From: an uncultured Bacillota bacterium
GTDB lineage: Bacteria > Bacillota_I > Bacilli_A > RF39 > UBA660
Assembly (NCBI GenBank): GCA_947176475.1
Contig: CAMWQX010000106.1
Span: 1-5,287 of the forward strand
Reading direction: 5' to 3'
Length of the DNA stretch: 5,287 nucleotides
Both the position numbers and the translations under genes were made by a program. Each line of letters begins with the position of its first letter. Position 1 is the stretch's first letter. The notes beneath the pieces are model-generated. The model was given only the letters and a program-made list of their open reading frames with translations, made no database searches and was not told where the DNA came from. Below are positions 1 to 4,586 of the stretch, piece by piece.

Positions 1-18
1 AATGTCAAAATATCCCAC

Positions 19-45
19 AAAAAAAAGACGAATTATTCGTCTTTT
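19..45 (-). terminator. Rho-independent terminator of the RNase J gene
   Basis: A perfect inverted repeat spans 23-32 and 36-45 (arm AAAAGACGAA, three-base loop TTA). On the minus strand it is followed by a run of eight T (complement of the A run 19-26), the classic layout of an intrinsic terminator. The upstream arm begins inside the TAA stop codon of the RNase J gene (44-46), so the transcript ends almost at the coding end. Read on the plus strand, the same stem is followed by TTTTATTTT (42-50), so it could also stop transcripts entering from the left. Confidence 0.85.
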
Positions 46-1720
46 ATTTTGCTTTATTAACTTCCATGATAACTGGTAAGATCATTGGTCTTCTACCCAT
101 TTTCTCATTGATAAAAAGATTAAGTTCCAAAATGATTTGATTCTTTAAATCTGTTAGATTGTATTTACCACTTAAAGCACGATTAACTATTTCCGCAACC
201 TTAGCTTCAATTTCATGGATTAACTCAGCATTTTCATTAACTAGTACAAAGCCACGTGTTGTAATATTTGGCTTAATAAGTAGATTATGATTAACTGTAT
301 CAATATTGACGATGGTAACTAAAACACCATCTTTACTCATTAACTTTCTATCTTTAATAACAACAGATCCGATATCGCCAATACGTGAACCATCTACATA
401 GACATCCCCAGCTTGAACTCGTTTGCCTCTATGAACACCTTCATTATCCATAATGACTACATCACCATTCTTACAAATGAAAGTATGATCTTCAGGAATA
501 CCACAGCTAATAGCTAAGTTTTGATGTTCCTTTAACATGCGATACTCACCATGGATTGGCATTAGATATTCTGGCTTAATTAATCTCATCATCCATTTTA
601 ATTCTTCAGCCTTAGCATGCCCCGATGTATGAATGTTAGGGAAGAATGAGTTTGTATAAACTTTAACTCCCTTTAAATATAATTTGTTGATAATTCTATT
701 AATGCTTGCTGAATTACCTGGAATAGGGTTCGATGCAAATACAATAATATCATCTGGTAATAATTGTACTTGTTTATGAACACCATTGGCAATTCTCGAT
801 AATGCAGCTAAAGGTTCACCCTGAGATCCTGTACATAATATACATATTTCTGATTTTTTTAAATCCTTAGCTGCATTCATATCGATAAATATCGAAGTAT
901 CTTTGATTAACCCATTCTTAATAGCGATATCTTTAGCATTTTCCATACTTCTACCAAATGTAATAATCTTACGATTATTTTGGCGACAAGTTTCAACTAT
1001 ATGTTTAATACGGAAGATGTTAGATGCAAAAGTTGCAAGAATTATACGATTCGTATTCGCCTTTGCAAAAACATCACCTAAAGCCTCATCGACAATTGCT
1101 TCACTCGCCGAAAAACCTGGAGATAAAGCATTCGTACTTTCGCTTAATAATAACTTAACTCCTTTAGAACCTAACATAGCCATCTTATGTAAGTCAGCCA
1201 TAGGACCAATAGGTGTTAAATCAAATTTAAAGTCTCCTGTATGTACGATTGTACCATTTGGCGTATGTACTACGATAGCAAATGAATCGGGAATTGAGTG
1301 TGTAGTTGTAATAAATTCTACAGATATATTTTTATATTTAATAACTGTATCTTTATCAAATATCACTAAATTCTCATAATTCATATTCTTATCATTTAAT
1401 TTTTTCTTAATTAACTCAGTAGCAATCTTTGATCCATATATTGTTGGTATTTTAACATTCTGTAAAAGGAAAGTAATTCCTCCAATATGATCCTCATGTC
1501 CGTGAGTAATTATTAAAGCTTTAATTTTATCTTCATTTTGTTTTAAATATGTTACATCTTGAATTACATAGTCAACTCCCAAAAGATCATCTTCGGGAAA
1601 CATAACTCCGGCATCGATAATAACAAGTTCATTCATATATTCAATGACATACATGTTTTTACCAACTTCGCCTAAGCCACCTAAAGCAAATACAGACGTA
1701 ACTGCATCATTCTTTTTCAT
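44..1720 (-). CDS. rnjA: Ribonuclease J (RNase J1-type)
   Basis: A 558-residue metallo-beta-lactamase/beta-CASP nuclease with 5'-3' exonuclease and endonuclease activity, acting in mRNA turnover and rRNA maturation in the cytoplasm. Visible landmarks are the N-terminal FALGGLGEVGKN segment (residues 11-22), the zinc-binding HGHEDH motif (73-78), TTTHSIPDS (138-146) with His141, HTGDFKFD (160-167) with Asp163, the beta-CASP segment ATFASNIFR (229-237), HTSGHA (364-369) and HGEYRM (390-395). The C-terminal domain ends with RRPMILPVIMEV. The length matches the B. subtilis J enzymes (about 555 residues), and recalled sequence is closer to J1 than J2. The ATG at 1718-1720 sits four bases after a perfect SD, AAGGAGG (complement of 1725-1731). 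The gene is divergent from the sporulation cluster and appears monocistronic, with its own promoter and terminator. All catalytic motifs are intact, so it is probably active. The J1 versus J2 assignment is less certain than the family. Confidence 0.96.
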   Translation of the reverse strand: MKKNDAVTSVFALGGLGEVGKNMYVIEYMNELVIIDAGVMFPEDDLLGVDYVIQDVTYLKQNEDKIKALIITHGHEDHIGGITFLLQNVKIPTIYGSKIATELIKKKLNDKNMNYENLVIFDKDTVIKYKNISVEFITTTHSIPDSFAIVVHTPNGTIVHTGDFKFDLTPIGPMADLHKMAMLGSKGVKLLLSESTNALSPGFSASEAIVDEALGDVFAKANTNRIILATFASNIFRIKHIVETCRQNNRKIITFGRSMENAKDIAIKNGLIKDTSIFIDMNAAKDLKKSEICILCTGSQGEPLAALSRIANGVHKQVQLLPDDIIVFASNPIPGNSASINRIINKLYLKGVKVYTNSFFPNIHTSGHAKAEELKWMMRLIKPEYLMPIHGEYRMLKEHQNLAISCGIPEDHTFICKNGDVVIMDNEGVHRGKRVQAGDVYVDGSRIGDIGSVVIKDRKLMSKDGVLVTIVNIDTVNHNLLIKPNITTRGFVLVNENAELIHEIEAKVAEIVNRALSGKYNLTDLKNQIILELNLFINEKMGRRPMILPVIMEVNKAK

Positions 1721-1766
1721 TTTTCCTCCTTAAATAAAAAGTATATAAAGCTCTCAGGTACCTATT

Positions 1767-1795
1767 ACTATACTACAAAAGTTTGAAAATGTCTA
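1767..1795 (-). promoter_or_regulatory. Sigma-A-type promoter of rnjA
   Basis: Reading the minus strand, a -35 TAGACA (complement of 1790-1795, 5 of 6 to TTGACA) is separated by exactly 17 bases from a -10 TATAGT (complement of 1767-1772, 5 of 6 to TATAAT). The predicted start is near 1760, giving a leader of about 40 bases that contains the SD at 1725-1731. Position, spacing and the match at both boxes make this the best housekeeping promoter in the gap. No measured start supports it. Confidence 0.7.
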
Positions 1796-1825
1796 CTAGT
1801 GATATCTAATTTTACATAACATAAT

Positions 1826-1852
1826 AGCGGATATTGTATCACTTTGTCGAAA
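1826..1852 (+). promoter_or_regulatory. Alternative sigma-H-type promoter of the spoIIA-like operon
   Basis: AGCGGATAT (1826-1834) matches the sigma-H -35 consensus RNAGGAWWW at 8 of 9 positions. After 11 bases, GTCGAAA (1846-1852) matches the -10 RNNGAAT at 6 of 7. The B. subtilis spoIIA operon is transcribed by sigma-H RNA polymerase with Spo0A, so this reading fits the known biology and gives a more ordinary leader of about 43 bases. However, the 0A box would then overlap the -10, which is an unusual place for an activator site. Confidence 0.35.
1843..1851 (+). promoter_or_regulatory. Spo0A box (0A box)
   Basis: TTTGTCGAA is a full match to the recognised 0A-box core TGTCGAA with its usual 5' TT extension. 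Spo0A~P is the master regulator of sporulation entry and directly activates spoIIA, spoIIE and spoIIG in B. subtilis. Here the box lies in the intergenic region about 50 bp upstream of the SpoIIAA-like gene. If the TATAAC element (1879-1884) is the -10, the box covers about -48 to -40, just upstream of the -35, a position consistent with Spo0A activation of sigma-A promoters. The 7-mer core also occurs by chance in coding DNA elsewhere in the window, so location carries much of the weight. Confidence 0.65.
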
Positions 1853-1869
1853 GCATTTTAAAGCATCTT
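1850..1869 (+). repeat. Tandem 10-bp direct repeat next to the 0A box
   Basis: AAAGCATTTT (1850-1859) is followed immediately by AAAGCATCTT (1860-1869), with one mismatch in ten. The period is about one helical turn, and the first copy overlaps the end of the 0A box. The repeat fills the spacer between the 0A box and the TATAAC element. It could be a second, degenerate regulator site or a simple local duplication; the sequence alone does not decide. Confidence 0.5.
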
Positions 1870-1884
1870 ACTAATTGGTATAAC
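1856..1884 (+). promoter_or_regulatory. Candidate sigma-A/Spo0A-dependent promoter of the spoIIA-like operon
   Basis: An extended -10, TGG-TATAAC (1876-1884, 5 of 6 in the hexamer plus the TG), lies 17 bases after a poor -35, TTTTAA (1856-1861, 3 of 6). A weak -35 next to an activator box is what an activator-dependent promoter looks like. The predicted start near 1891 would leave only about 11 bases before the ATG at 1902, beginning at the SD itself. A competing sigma-H reading of the same region is listed separately. Only one need be real. Confidence 0.4.
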
Positions 1885-1901
1885 TTATTTGGGTGATAAA
1901 T

Positions 1902-2216
1902 ATGTTGAAGATTAATTTGGAGTATAAGAAGGGAATTTTATTTATAAGATTAAAGGGGAATCTTAATGAAACGACAGCACCAAGATTTAGAGAGTATGCT
2001 TTACCTATTATTAATGATTATAAGATAAAGTACATGATTTATAACCTTAATAATCTGCAAGTATTAGATAATGTAGGCAAAGAGGTAATAAAGGAAAGTA
2101 GCAGTTGTATAAAAAAACATAAAGGAAAAGTATTACTTATAAATTCCAAAGAAAATAAATTAGATCTTGATAACTTATCAAATGAATTAGTGGCTTTAGA
2201 ATTGTTAAAAATTTAA
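1902..2216 (+). CDS. spoIIAA: SpoIIAA-like STAS-domain protein (anti-anti-sigma factor homolog lacking the phosphoserine)
   Basis: A 104-residue single STAS-domain protein, close to the 117 residues of B. subtilis SpoIIAA. The pattern fits: an N-terminal beta strand (residues 11-19, GILFIRLKG), the LNETT segment where SpoIIAA has LDHHT, a central strand YMIYNLNNLQVLD (44-56), and a helix followed by a KVLLINS strand (76-82). SpoIIAA normally binds SpoIIAB to release sigma-F and is switched off by phosphorylation of the first serine in Asp-Ser-Ser-Gly. Here that site reads Asp56-Asn57-Val58-Gly59, so the acceptor serine is gone. Start: ATG at 1902, five bases after the SD-like GGGTGA (1891-1896). 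The GTG at 1893 lies inside that SD and is unlikely. The stop overlaps the sigma gene start (TAATG), with no spoIIAB between. The assignment rests on STAS similarity plus synteny with sigF and spoVA; sequence identity to SpoIIAA is low, and its present function is unknown. Confidence 0.75.
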   Translation: MLKINLEYKKGILFIRLKGNLNETTAPRFREYALPIINDYKIKYMIYNLNNLQVLDNVGKEVIKESSSCIKKHKGKVLLINSKENKLDLDNLSNELVALELLKI

Positions 2217-2833
2217 TGGATGACATAATTTCGGAAAACGAATTATTAATCTATAGTATAGCTCGCAAATTTTATAATGTAGAAAAAGAAGATTTATATC
2301 AAGCCGGTTGTTTGGGACTAATAAAAGCATATAATAATTATCAAGACACATCTGTTCCTTTTAGTTCATATGCCTACAAATATATTTTTGGAGAAATGTA
2401 TGAACTGACAATCAAGAGCCGTAATATAAAACTTAATAAAGATTGCTTGAAGATATATAAAAACATCAATAAAGCAAGATCATACATTACTCAAGTATTA
2501 GGTCGTGAAGCAACTTTAGAAGATATATGTGCCTATTTGGAAATAGACATAACGGAAGCAGAATATGTAATGCGCGTTGCTGAAGATATGTTCAGTTTGG
2601 ATGACGAAATGGCAGGTATTCAAATTGGTGTTGAGGGAGTAAATGATGATTTAATTCTTTTAAGTGATTCACTTGATGCGTTAGATCCTTTATCATCTGC
2701 AGTAATGAAATATCGTTATCAATGTGATATGACTCAACAAGAAGTAGCTGAGAAGCTTGGAATAAGCCAAGTTAATGTCTCAAGAATTGAACTCAAAAGT
2801 AAGAAAAAAATTCTCGAATATATTTCCGCATAA
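2216..2833 (+). CDS. sigF: Sporulation RNA polymerase sigma factor, sigma-F-like, short N-terminus
   Basis: A 205-residue sigma-70 family protein. Region 2 shows DLYQAGCLGLIKAY (26-39), like DLFQIGCIGLLKS of sigma-F, then VPFSSYAYKYIFGEM (47-61). Region 3 includes VLGREATLEDICAYLEI (94-110). Region 4 carries the helix-turn-helix TQQEVAEKLGISQVNVSRIE (173-192), nearly the same as the sigma-F/sigma-G version. B. subtilis sigma-F has 255 residues. Aligned at the DL(Y/F)Q motif, this protein lacks about 35 N-terminal residues, including the usual segment before region 2.1. An in-frame TGA at 2183-2185 rules out a longer reading. The ATG overlaps the stop of the SpoIIAA-like gene by one base and has no recognisable SD, so it is probably translated by coupling. 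The sigma-F call rests on position between a STAS gene and spoVAC. Sequence alone would also permit a sigma-G-like assignment. In the forespore it would drive the early programme, leading towards sigma-G and spoVA. Confidence 0.82.
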   Translation: MDDIISENELLIYSIARKFYNVEKEDLYQAGCLGLIKAYNNYQDTSVPFSSYAYKYIFGEMYELTIKSRNIKLNKDCLKIYKNINKARSYITQVLGREATLEDICAYLEIDITEAEYVMRVAEDMFSLDDEMAGIQIGVEGVNDDLILLSDSLDALDPLSSAVMKYRYQCDMTQQEVAEKLGISQVNVSRIELKSKKKILEYISA

Positions 2834-2844
2834 CCTCCATAATA
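2816..2844 (+). promoter_or_regulatory. Sigma-G-type forespore promoter of the spoVA genes
   Basis: GAATA (2816-2820) matches the sigma-G -35 consensus GHATR at every position. After 17 bases, CATAATA (2838-2844) matches the -10 consensus CATNHTA at every position. B. subtilis spoVA is a sigma-G operon, so this is the promoter type expected here. The -35 lies in the last codons of the sigma gene and the -10 lies in the hairpin described separately. The predicted start near 2850-2852 falls on the SD, leaving a leader of about 11 bases before the ATG at 2862. High AT content raises the chance rate, but position and the full match argue for it. Confidence 0.65.
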
Positions 2845-2860
2845 ATAATGGAGGTTTTCT
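2832..2860 (+). promoter_or_regulatory. Hairpin holding the spoVAC Shine-Dalgarno, possible attenuator or terminator
   Basis: AACCTCCAT (2832-2840) and ATGGAGGTT (2848-2856) form a perfect 9-bp stem with a seven-base loop. The 3' arm contains the strong SD GGAGG (2850-2854) seven bases before the spoVAC ATG. The 5' arm begins within the sigma gene stop codon (TAA, 2831-2833). TTTTCTT (2855-2861) follows, so the element could act as a modest intrinsic terminator, as an SD-masking hairpin, or both. A ribosome ending translation of the sigma gene would cover the 5' arm and open it. The structure is certain in sequence; its function is inferred. Confidence 0.7.
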
Positions 2861-2861
2861 T

Positions 2862-3263
2862 ATGAACTATCAAAGTGTTGTAAAAAATTTAACTCCTAAG
2901 GAAAAGCGACTAGAAAATGCCTTTATTGCTTTTTTTTCGGGTGGCTTAATTGGTGCTATGTCGGAAATACTTGTCTCATCTTTAGGAGTAGATGTCATGC
3001 TTATTGCATGGATTGTTGTTGCATCCCTTTTAACGGGATTAGGTAAATTCGACACCATTGTCGATTATTTAAAAATGGGCGTAATTATTCCGATAACGGG
3101 ATTTGCTCATTCGGTGTCTTCTGCTGCCTTAGAGTATAAAGAAGAGGGATTTATTACCGGAATAGGTGCTAACTTTCTCAAACTAGCGGGAAGTGTCATT
3201 CTCTATGGTGTAATTGCAGCTAGCATCTTAGCTCTAGTGAGGTGTTTATTATGGTTAGTATGA
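2862..3263 (+). CDS. spoVAC: Stage V sporulation protein AC
   Basis: A 133-residue integral membrane protein of the SpoVA complex, which carries dipicolinic acid (Ca-DPA) across the inner forespore membrane and out again in germination. B. subtilis SpoVAC behaves as a mechanosensitive channel. The family signature is clear: PITGFAHSVSSAALEYKEEG (77-96) matches PVTGFANSMTSAALEYKSEG of the B. subtilis protein, followed by NFLKLAGSVILYGVIAA (104-120). Hydrophobic segments lie at about 20-40, 45-61, 71-90 and 108-129. It is slightly shorter than the B. subtilis protein (about 150 residues), mainly at the N-terminus and in the loop after the first segment. The ATG at 2862 follows GGAGG by seven bases. 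An in-frame ATG at 2775 would overlap the sigma gene by 59 bases and add a charged, non-family extension, so it is rejected. The end overlaps the spoVAD start by 13 bases. Confidence 0.95.
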   Translation: MNYQSVVKNLTPKEKRLENAFIAFFSGGLIGAMSEILVSSLGVDVMLIAWIVVASLLTGLGKFDTIVDYLKMGVIIPITGFAHSVSSAALEYKEEGFITGIGANFLKLAGSVILYGVIAASILALVRCLLWLV

Positions 3264-4216
3264 GTTTTAATAATGTCTATATCTGTGATTGGTTTTCGAT
3301 TTGTTCTCCCGATGAGGAAAAAGGCTATATCAAGAATGTCGATATGTATATGAAAGATTATTACTATGGGGAAAAAACTCCTGAAAGAGCCGAATTAAAA
3401 ATGCAAAAAACGGTTGTTAATAACTTGCTTCAAAGAAATAAATTTGATCTTATAATCGGTGGTGATTTATCTAACCAATTGGGAATCATGAATACCACAG
3501 CTAAGAATTACAATAAATCATTTTTAGGTGTTTATAGTGCTTGTGCATCTTTCGTTGAAAGCATGATAATCGGTTCTAATATGATAACAAGTAAACAACT
3601 TAAAACGGCCTGTTTACTTACCAGTTCACATATCTTAGGAAGTGAAAGACAATTTCGTTTTCCTAATGAATATGGTTCCTTAAAATCATGTTATACCACA
3701 TCCACAATAACAGCATCATGTGGAGCTATTATTACCAATACCCAAACTAAATATAAAGTTATTTCGGGAACTATTGGAAGTGTTGTCGATTATGATATCA
3801 AAGATGTTGCTAATATGGGTGCTATTATGGCACCAGCCGCAGCTAAGACTATCCATGAACATTTAATAAATAACGGAAAAACTATTGATGATTATGACAT
3901 TATTCTTACTGGAGATTTAGGTAAACTTGGCCTTGAATTTTTAGAATACCTTTTAAAGACGGAATATAACATTATGAACTTCCGTAACATATGTGATGCG
4001 GGAAGTAGCATTTATAAAGAGGGACAACAAAAATACATGGGTGGAAGTGGACCAAGTGTTTTACCATTTGTCTTCTTTAATAAAATAATTCACAATAAAA
4101 AATATAAAAGAATTTTACTAGTTGGAACAGGCGCTCTTCACAATCCTACTTTAGTAAACCAAAAAGCCAGTATTCCAGCTATTGCCCATGCCATAGAAAT
4201 CGAGGTGAACTCATGA
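3251..4216 (+). CDS. spoVAD: Stage V sporulation protein AD
   Basis: A 321-residue thiolase-fold protein of the SpoVA complex; the B. subtilis homolog (338 residues) binds dipicolinic acid directly and sits at the inner spore membrane. Matching blocks run the whole length: GGDLSNQL (70-77), YSACASFVES (95-104) with Cys98 where thiolase-like enzymes have their cysteine, TSSHILGSERQFRFPNEYG (124-142), MAPAAAKTI (193-201), DIILTGDLGKLG (216-227), GGSGPS (264-269) and the GTGALHNPT loop (292-300). No transmembrane segment is seen. Start: ATG at 3251, six bases after GAGGTG (3239-3244). The GTG at 3242 lies within that SD, and the ATG at 3260 is too far from it. It overlaps spoVAC by 13 bases, and its TGA overlaps the spoVAEb ATG (ATGA), a tightly coupled trio. 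It appears full-length and intact. Confidence 0.96.
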   Translation: MVSMSFNNVYICDWFSICSPDEEKGYIKNVDMYMKDYYYGEKTPERAELKMQKTVVNNLLQRNKFDLIIGGDLSNQLGIMNTTAKNYNKSFLGVYSACASFVESMIIGSNMITSKQLKTACLLTSSHILGSERQFRFPNEYGSLKSCYTTSTITASCGAIITNTQTKYKVISGTIGSVVDYDIKDVANMGAIMAPAAAKTIHEHLINNGKTIDDYDIILTGDLGKLGLEFLEYLLKTEYNIMNFRNICDAGSSIYKEGQQKYMGGSGPSVLPFVFFNKIIHNKKYKRILLVGTGALHNPTLVNQKASIPAIAHAIEIEVNS

Positions 4217-4536
4217 TTATTAAATCCTTTATATTTACTGGAATTGTTTGTTTAATTGCCCAAATAATTAAAGATAATACTCGTCTTACTAGTGGACACA
4301 TTACGAGTTTATTCTGCATGATTGGAGCATTTTTAGGCTTCTTTGGCATCTATGATAGATTTATTGCATACTTTGGTGGTGGAGCAAGTGTTGTTATCAT
4401 GTCCTTTGGTAACACCCTTTACAAAACCGCTATTTCTGAAGGTATCCTAAATATGTTATCAGGAGTTTCCATCGGCATAGTTACCTCTATTATAATGGCC
4501 TTTATAATAACCTTAATTTTCCGAGTTAAAGACTAG
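4213..4536 (+). CDS. spoVAEB: Stage V sporulation protein AE (SpoVAEb type)
   Basis: A 107-residue, very hydrophobic membrane protein of the SpoVA dipicolinic-acid channel complex; the B. subtilis SpoVAEb has about 116 residues. Recognisable family positions are TSGHITSLFCMIGAFLGFFG (26-45), where B. subtilis has a TPAH segment, then YDRFIAYFGGGASV (47-60) and MSFGNTLYKTAISEG (63-77), like TSFGNSLVQGA. Predicted membrane segments are about 4-20, 29-46, 55-66 and 83-103, ending in a short basic tail. The ATG at 4213 overlaps the spoVAD stop by four bases and follows GAGGTGA (4202-4208) by four bases. It closes a minimal spoVAC-spoVAD-spoVAEb set. No spoVAA, spoVAB, spoVAEa or spoVAF is present, a reduced set also seen in many clostridia. 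No convincing terminator follows. Confidence 0.93.
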   Translation: MIIKSFIFTGIVCLIAQIIKDNTRLTSGHITSLFCMIGAFLGFFGIYDRFIAYFGGGASVVIMSFGNTLYKTAISEGILNMLSGVSIGIVTSIIMAFIITLIFRVKD

Positions 4537-4568
4537 TGCTTGTAAAAAAAAACATTATTATTTATAAT
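4531..4568 (+). promoter_or_regulatory. Candidate promoter of the gene at 4587 (sigma-A or sigma-G reading)
   Basis: Two overlapping readings exist. The sigma-A reading is TTGTAA (4540-4545, 4 of 6), 17 bases, TATAAT (4563-4568, perfect), with a start near 4575. The sigma-G-like reading is GACTA (4531-4535, 4 of 5 to GHATR), 17 bases, CATTATT (4553-4559, 6 of 7 to CATNHTA), with a start near 4566. The sigma-A reading has the better -10; the sigma-G reading would tie the gene to the forespore. The gap after spoVAEb is only 50 bases, so read-through from spoVA is also possible. Confidence 0.45.
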
Positions 4569-4586
4569 TATACTAGGTGAAATAAT

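Noticed and set aside
903..1379. 158-residue open frame on the plus strand inside rnjA
   Set aside because: It lies wholly antisense to a strongly conserved RNase J gene and shows no family motif; a shadow frame.
1893..1901. GTG at 1893 as start of the SpoIIAA-like gene
   Set aside because: The GTG is part of the only SD-like sequence (GGGTGA); the ATG at 1902 has the correct spacing from it.
2100..2300. A frameshifted or hidden spoIIAB remnant between the STAS and sigma genes
   Set aside because: Both flanking frames are intact and overlap by one base, and no ATP-binding (GHKL N-box or G-box) motif is visible in any frame there.
2775..2861. Upstream ATG extending SpoVAC by 29 residues
   Set aside because: It would overlap the sigma gene by 59 bases and pass through the hairpin; the extension has no counterpart in the family and the SD fits the ATG at 2862.
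2870..3058. 62-residue minus-strand open frame inside spoVAC
   Set aside because: Antisense to the conserved SpoVAC coding sequence, with no recognisable content.
3048..3065. Inverted 0A-box-like pair TTCGACA...TGTCGAT inside spoVAC
   Set aside because: It falls on Phe-Asp-Thr and Val-Asp codons in conserved coding sequence. Similar TGTCGAT or TGTCGAA words occur at other Val-Asp/Glu codons in the window, so chance explains it.
3242..3262. GTG 3242 or ATG 3260 as spoVAD start
   Set aside because: GTG 3242 lies in the SD GAGGTG. ATG 3260 would be 15 bases from that SD, although it would make a neat ATGA overlap. ATG 3251 has a spacing of six.
4537..4586. Terminator after spoVAEb
   Set aside because: There is a run of nine A and AT-rich sequence, but no stem of useful length followed by T residues.
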